Position numbers and translations under genes: made by a program. This document shows, piece after piece, positions 51,960 to 54,778 of a DNA stretch of 54,778 bases (position 1 is its first letter; each line of letters begins with the position of its first letter). The stretch spans positions 1 through 54,778 of the forward strand of contig NZ_CYRX01000006.1 in assembly GCF_001458315.1 (NCBI RefSeq), read 5' to 3'. Under the pieces are notes generated by a model. The model was not told the origin of the DNA. It ran no database searches and saw nothing but the letters and a program-made list of their open reading frames with translations. This DNA is from Thalassobacter stenotrophicus. GTDB taxonomy: Bacteria > Pseudomonadota > Alphaproteobacteria > Rhodobacterales > Rhodobacteraceae.

Positions 51960-51997
51960 AGCCCGGCGCTGGTCTTCTCCCGCCCAAGCGCCGGGCT
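51960..51997 (+). promoter_or_regulatory. Second hairpin between dctP and dctQ
   Basis: AGCCCGGCGCT (51960-51970) and AGCGCCGGGCT (51987-51997) are perfect 11-base arms around a 16-base loop, 20 bases before the dctQ start and just outside its GAGGGG Shine-Dalgarno. With the terminator before it, this gives two RNA structures in one 105-base gap. Confidence 0.6.
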
Positions 51998-52016
51998 AAT
52001 TTACGAGGGGCACATC

Positions 52017-52541
52017 ATGCGAACTTTTCTGGATCGACTCTATCTTGCTGCGGGTTGGATATCGGCCTTCACAATCCTGGCGATTGCCGTTTTGATCAGC
52101 GCGCAGATCTTCTTGAATTTTGCGACGCGAGTCTTTGGCCTGCCGCTGCCGTCCACAATCCCGTCTTATGCTGATTTCTCGGGTTTCATGCTGGCTGCCG
52201 CCACTTTCCTTGCGATGCCCTACACGTTCCGCACGGGTGGCCACATCAAGGTGTCTCTGGTCACCGCACGATTGCCGGTCCGGGTGCGTCTGGTCGCTGA
52301 AGTAATCGCACTTTTTGCGGCCACCGCTCTCACCGCTTTCGCAGTCTACTACATCTGGGTCCTTGTCGCCGAGAGCATCCACTTTGGGGATGTCTCCAAC
52401 GGGACAATCCCCATCCCGCTTTGGATCCCTCAAACCGCTATGGGCATCGGAATGACGCTTTTGTGCATCTCCGTCATCCACAGCCTGATTGAAACACTTT
52501 TGCGCGGCGAGCCCGTTATCGCCGCATCAGAGGAAGCCTGA
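52017..52541 (+). CDS. dctQ: TRAP transporter small permease (DctQ), 5-oxoproline system
   Basis: A 174-residue protein with four membrane helices and the DctQ-type central block TIPSYADFSGFMLAAATFLAMPYTFRTGGHIKVSLVTARLP (about 44-85). The ATG at 52017 has GAGGGG about 6 bases upstream. It ends one base before the dctM start region, indicating coupled translation. Confidence 0.88.
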   Translation: MRTFLDRLYLAAGWISAFTILAIAVLISAQIFLNFATRVFGLPLPSTIPSYADFSGFMLAAATFLAMPYTFRTGGHIKVSLVTARLPVRVRLVAEVIALFAATALTAFAVYYIWVLVAESIHFGDVSNGTIPIPLWIPQTAMGIGMTLLCISVIHSLIETLLRGEPVIAASEEA

Positions 52542-52542
52542 A

Positions 52543-53844
52543 ATGTCTGATCCTGTCGTTGGCCTTATTCTGCTTGGGCTCTTGTTCGTCTTTTTGGCAG
52601 GGGGGCTTTGGATCGCGCTGTCCTTGTCGGCCGTCGCCGCTTTCGCCCTTGCATTCTTCTCGAACTCGTCCGTTGGCTTGAACCTCGCCGTCACTTTCTG
52701 GGGACACAGCCATTCATGGTCTCTTACCGCGCTGCCGCTGTTCATCTTGATGGGTGAAATCCTGCTTCGGTCACGGCTCAGCAAAGACATGTTCAATGGC
52801 CTTGCCCCTTGGCTCGGCGGTCTTCCGGGGCGTTTGCTGCATGTGAACGTGCTGGGGTGCGCGATTTTTGCGGCTGTTTCCGGTTCATCTGCGGCTACGG
52901 CGGCGACGATTGGCAAAATGTCCATCCCCGAGCTGAAATCGCGCGGTTACCCCGAAAGCCTTATCCTGGGCACCCTTGCGGGCTCTGCTACCCTCGGTCT
53001 GCTCATCCCGCCTTCGATTATCTTGATCGTCTATGGCGTGGCCACCGAACAATCGATTGCCCGTTTGTTCGTAGCCGGACTTATCCCAGGAGCCATGCTT
53101 GTGGGCTTGTTTAGCGCCTATGTCGCTGTCCGCGCATGGATGGACCCCACTCTTATCCCGGCGGAATCAATCAAGCTGAACCTCAAAGAGAAGGTCTGGG
53201 AAGCGCGCGGGCTGATCCCTGTGGCCTTGCTCATTTCTGGCGTCATCGGCGCCATTTATACCGGCATTGCATCCCCAACGGACGCTGCCGCACTCGGTGT
53301 GCTGCTTTCAATCCTCTTGGCCGTCCTGTCAGGTAGCTTCACGCGTTCCGATTTCATGGATGCCCTTTTGTCGGCAGCGCGCACGTCCTGCATGATCGCC
53401 TTCATCCTTCTTGGTGCGGCCTTCCTCGCCGTTTCAATGGGCTTCACGGGCTTGCCCCGTAACCTCGCCTCGTGGATCGGAGAGATGGGCCTCTCGCCTT
53501 ATGTACTGTTGGCGGTCCTGACGATCTTCTTTATCGTGCTGGGGCTGTTTCTCGATGGTATCTCGGTTGTGGTTCTGACGACCTCCATCATAATGCCGAT
53601 GGTCCTTGCCGTCGGGATCGACCCAATCTGGTTTGGCATCTATTTGGTGCTTGTCGTTGAGATGAGCCAGATCACACCGCCGGTCGGCTTCAACCTCTTT
53701 GTCATTCAAGGACTGACAGGCATCGACATCCTGCGCATCGCCAAAGCGGCACTTCCGTTCTTCTTTCTGCTGTTGCTGGCCGTTGTCCTGATCACGCTAT
53801 TCCCGCAGATTGTGACATATCTGCCGGATGCGATGAGCCGCTAA
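52543..53844 (+). CDS. dctM: TRAP transporter large permease (DctM), 5-oxoproline system
   Basis: A 433-residue polytopic protein with DctM signatures FAAVSGSSAATAATIGKMSIPELKSRGYPESL (about 108-139), GTLAGSATLGLLIPPSIILIVYGVATEQSIARLF and VEMSQITPPVGFNLFVIQGLTG. The ATG at 52543 is one base past the dctQ stop. It is convergent with the MarR gene, with a shared hairpin in between. Confidence 0.93.
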   Translation: MSDPVVGLILLGLLFVFLAGGLWIALSLSAVAAFALAFFSNSSVGLNLAVTFWGHSHSWSLTALPLFILMGEILLRSRLSKDMFNGLAPWLGGLPGRLLHVNVLGCAIFAAVSGSSAATAATIGKMSIPELKSRGYPESLILGTLAGSATLGLLIPPSIILIVYGVATEQSIARLFVAGLIPGAMLVGLFSAYVAVRAWMDPTLIPAESIKLNLKEKVWEARGLIPVALLISGVIGAIYTGIASPTDAAALGVLLSILLAVLSGSFTRSDFMDALLSAARTSCMIAFILLGAAFLAVSMGFTGLPRNLASWIGEMGLSPYVLLAVLTIFFIVLGLFLDGISVVVLTTSIIMPMVLAVGIDPIWFGIYLVLVVEMSQITPPVGFNLFVIQGLTGIDILRIAKAALPFFFLLLLAVVLITLFPQIVTYLPDAMSR

Positions 53845-53852
53845 ATCTGCAT

Positions 53853-53886
53853 GTCGGGCGGCGTCACAAAGAAGACGCGGCCCGAC
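53853..53886. terminator. Bidirectional hairpin between dctM and the MarR gene
   Basis: GTCGGGCGGCGTC (53853-53865) and GACGCGGCCCGAC (53874-53886) pair at 12 of 13 positions around ACAAAGAA, just past the dctM stop and overlapping the end of the convergent regulator gene. T-runs are weak. Confidence 0.55.
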
Positions 53887-54379
53887 TTGCCTGGTCGTAT
53901 TGGCCTGAGAGGGCACGGAGACTTGCCGCGATGGTGCTTAACTCTTCTCCCGAAATGTCCATGCGGCCCAGACCATCAATAAGACAGCGTTCCCGAACGG
54001 TGCGGTATTCGTCGCACAAAGCCGCTCCTTCGTTGGATGTGCTATAAAACACTTCCTTGCCACGCTTCTCGGACACGATCAGATCCGCCTTGGCGAGCTT
54101 CCGTAAAGCGTAGTTGACGGTGTGGGTATCATCGATGTTGAGCAGAAAGCAGATGTCGCTCAGACGCTTGTCTCGCCCACGATGGTTCACGTTGTGAAGA
54201 ACCAGAATTTCCAGAGGGCTCATGTCAGTATGTCCGGCTGCCGCCATGCATTTGACCATCCAGCGCGAGAACGCGTTAAATGCAATGATGAGGCCAAACT
54301 CGAATTCTGAGGCTTCCCACCCTTCACCATCTGCTAGGTGACGAGAAGATACAATTTTGCGTTTTGCAGATTTTTCCAT
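53864..54379 (-). CDS. MarR-type winged-helix regulator
   Basis: A 171-residue protein with the MarR core: a first helix pair (FEFGLIIAFNAFSRWMVKCM), then MSPLEILVLHNVNHRGRDKRLSDICFLLNIDDTHTVNYALRKLAKADLIVSEKRGKEVFYSTSNEGAALCDEY (about 53-125), the recognition helix being DTHTVNYALRKL and the wing KRGKEVFYS. It is adjacent to the 5-oxoproline transporter and is the only regulator in the module, so it is the likely ligand of the palindromes at 50851-50894. Its own upstream region (54380-54420) is AT-rich. Confidence 0.85.
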   Translation of the reverse strand: MEKSAKRKIVSSRHLADGEGWEASEFEFGLIIAFNAFSRWMVKCMAAAGHTDMSPLEILVLHNVNHRGRDKRLSDICFLLNIDDTHTVNYALRKLAKADLIVSEKRGKEVFYSTSNEGAALCDEYRTVRERCLIDGLGRMDISGEELSTIAASLRALSGQYDQASRAASSL

Positions 54380-54639
54380 GTGTTTTATCGATATATTGTT
54401 GAGATTTCGACACCGTTATACATGGAAATCTGTGCGGACTTCTAGATAAACAACACTACTAGGCGTTGCTCAAGAAGCTAATGGAGTATGGTATGGGTGT
54501 GCCGGTCAGCCAAAGGCTGCAGTCTTTCACACCGGGTTGAGCATCTGGTATCATTAGTTCGGGTTGAGTATCAGCAAATGTGGCGTGACAGACAGCCGCC
54601 TTTGAAATGGCGAACGACAGGGCCATTCGCCAAAGCACT
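54380..54639. other. Gene-free stretch before the integrase remnant
   Basis: No gene seen. It holds the regulator's presumed promoter (AT-rich, 54380-54420), two copies of GGGTTGAG[C/T]ATC (near 54535 and 54562) and the hairpin at 54608-54632. Confidence 0.4.
54608..54632 (-). terminator. Candidate terminator of the right-end integrase
   Basis: TGGCGAA (54608-54614) and TTCGCCA (54626-54632) form a 7-base stem 8 bases past the integrase stop; the minus strand continues TTTCAAA. Confidence 0.5.
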
Positions 54640-54778
54640 TTAAAGGTCGATACGCTCGGCGATACTCAAAGCATCTTCGAGCTCGACTCCAAGATAACGA
54701 ACTGTGCTATCGACCTTGGTGTGACGGCTTTGTTGCACAAACCCGCTTGGGGACGTGTTTCCCCTGACCCCGGACGGA
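54640..54778 (-). CDS. Tyrosine integrase, C-terminal fragment (cut by window end)
   Basis: The last 45 residues or so of an integrase/recombinase: GFVQQSRHTKVDSTVRYLGVELEDALSIAERIDL, then stop TAA at 54640-54642. HTKVDSTVRYLG carries the catalytic His-x-Lys and Tyr region, and VELEDALSIAE is the usual tail of a recombinase group very common on proteobacterial islands, where the more usual reading is LLGHTKIESTVRYLG. The 5' part lies outside the window. The first 55 bases of the fragment are the terminal inverted repeat. Confidence 0.85.
   Translation of the reverse strand, partial: PSGVRGNTSPSGFVQQSRHTKVDSTVRYLGVELEDALSIAERIDL
54724..54778. repeat. 55-bp terminal inverted repeat, right copy
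   Basis: Exact reverse complement of bases 1-55, lying inside the right-end integrase fragment. Here the integrase frame continues normally (HTKVDS), so this copy looks like the native context and the left copy like the rearranged or alternative one. Confidence 0.9.

Overview
The window looks like a contig from an alphaproteobacterium of the marine Rhodobacteraceae (roseobacter group). This is inferred from gene content: three complete TRAP transporters, an OpuAC-type ABC importer, a non-pyrrolysine MttB homologue beside a GcvT-fused flavoprotein, a cysteate/D-cysteine lyase, a sulfite dehydrogenase, a single-chain 5-oxoprolinase and ATGA-coupled operons. There is no rRNA, no complete tRNA and no CRISPR array. 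The sequence is a mosaic of catabolic cassettes separated by mobile DNA. The two ends carry the same 55 bases in inverted orientation, inside integrase sequence, so the contig probably stops where an assembler met a multicopy integrase gene.

Layout. 1-4388: a left-truncated integrative element (RstA/Rep_trans-like replication initiator, AlpA-type excisionase, unknown protein, tyrosine integrase) ending at a 3' half-tRNA attachment site. 4536-9096 (-) and 9240-13561 (+): a divergent methylated-amine type cassette (TetR, MttB-like protein, dimethylglycine-dehydrogenase-like flavoprotein; then FAH-family enzyme, TRAP transporter, HAD phosphatase) around a perfect palindrome. 13568-19053 (-): an operon of a CuyA-like lyase, an OpuAC/ProV/ProW-type importer and an alpha/beta hydrolase, with a divergent LysR gene. 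20089-22376: an orphan membrane protein, a small winged-helix protein and 1.2 kb without genes that holds a 3' half of an initiator-tRNA gene. 22377-26504: a sulfite-oxidation cassette (ECF sigma, anti-sigma, TauE/SafE exporter, di-haem cytochrome c, molybdopterin sulfite dehydrogenase). 27158-29242: an IS91-type transposase with a broken partner recombinase.

29865-39331: a divergent hexuronate/aldonate regulon (Ldh2-type oxidoreductase, UxuB, UxuA; GntR regulator, TRAP transporter, IdnD-like dehydrogenase, KDG kinase). It can be read as import of an aldonate such as L-gulonate, oxidation to fructuronate, reduction to mannonate, dehydration to KDG and phosphorylation. 40276-45456: a compact phage-satellite-like element (integrase; five genes joined by four ATGA overlaps) with iterons inside its replication gene and a 37/38 inverted repeat between int and xis. 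45811-54379: a 5-oxoproline module (glutamate dehydrogenase, fused 5-oxoprolinase, divergent TRAP transporter, MarR regulator) with two palindromes over the shared promoter region. 54640-54778: the C-terminal end of another integrase.

How the parts may fit together: the CuyA-like lyase would release sulfite, ammonia and pyruvate, and the sulfite cassette a few kilobases away could export or oxidise that sulfite. The 5-oxoproline and hexuronate modules each pair uptake, catabolism and a local regulator. Functions rest on motif recognition by eye; substrates are inferred.
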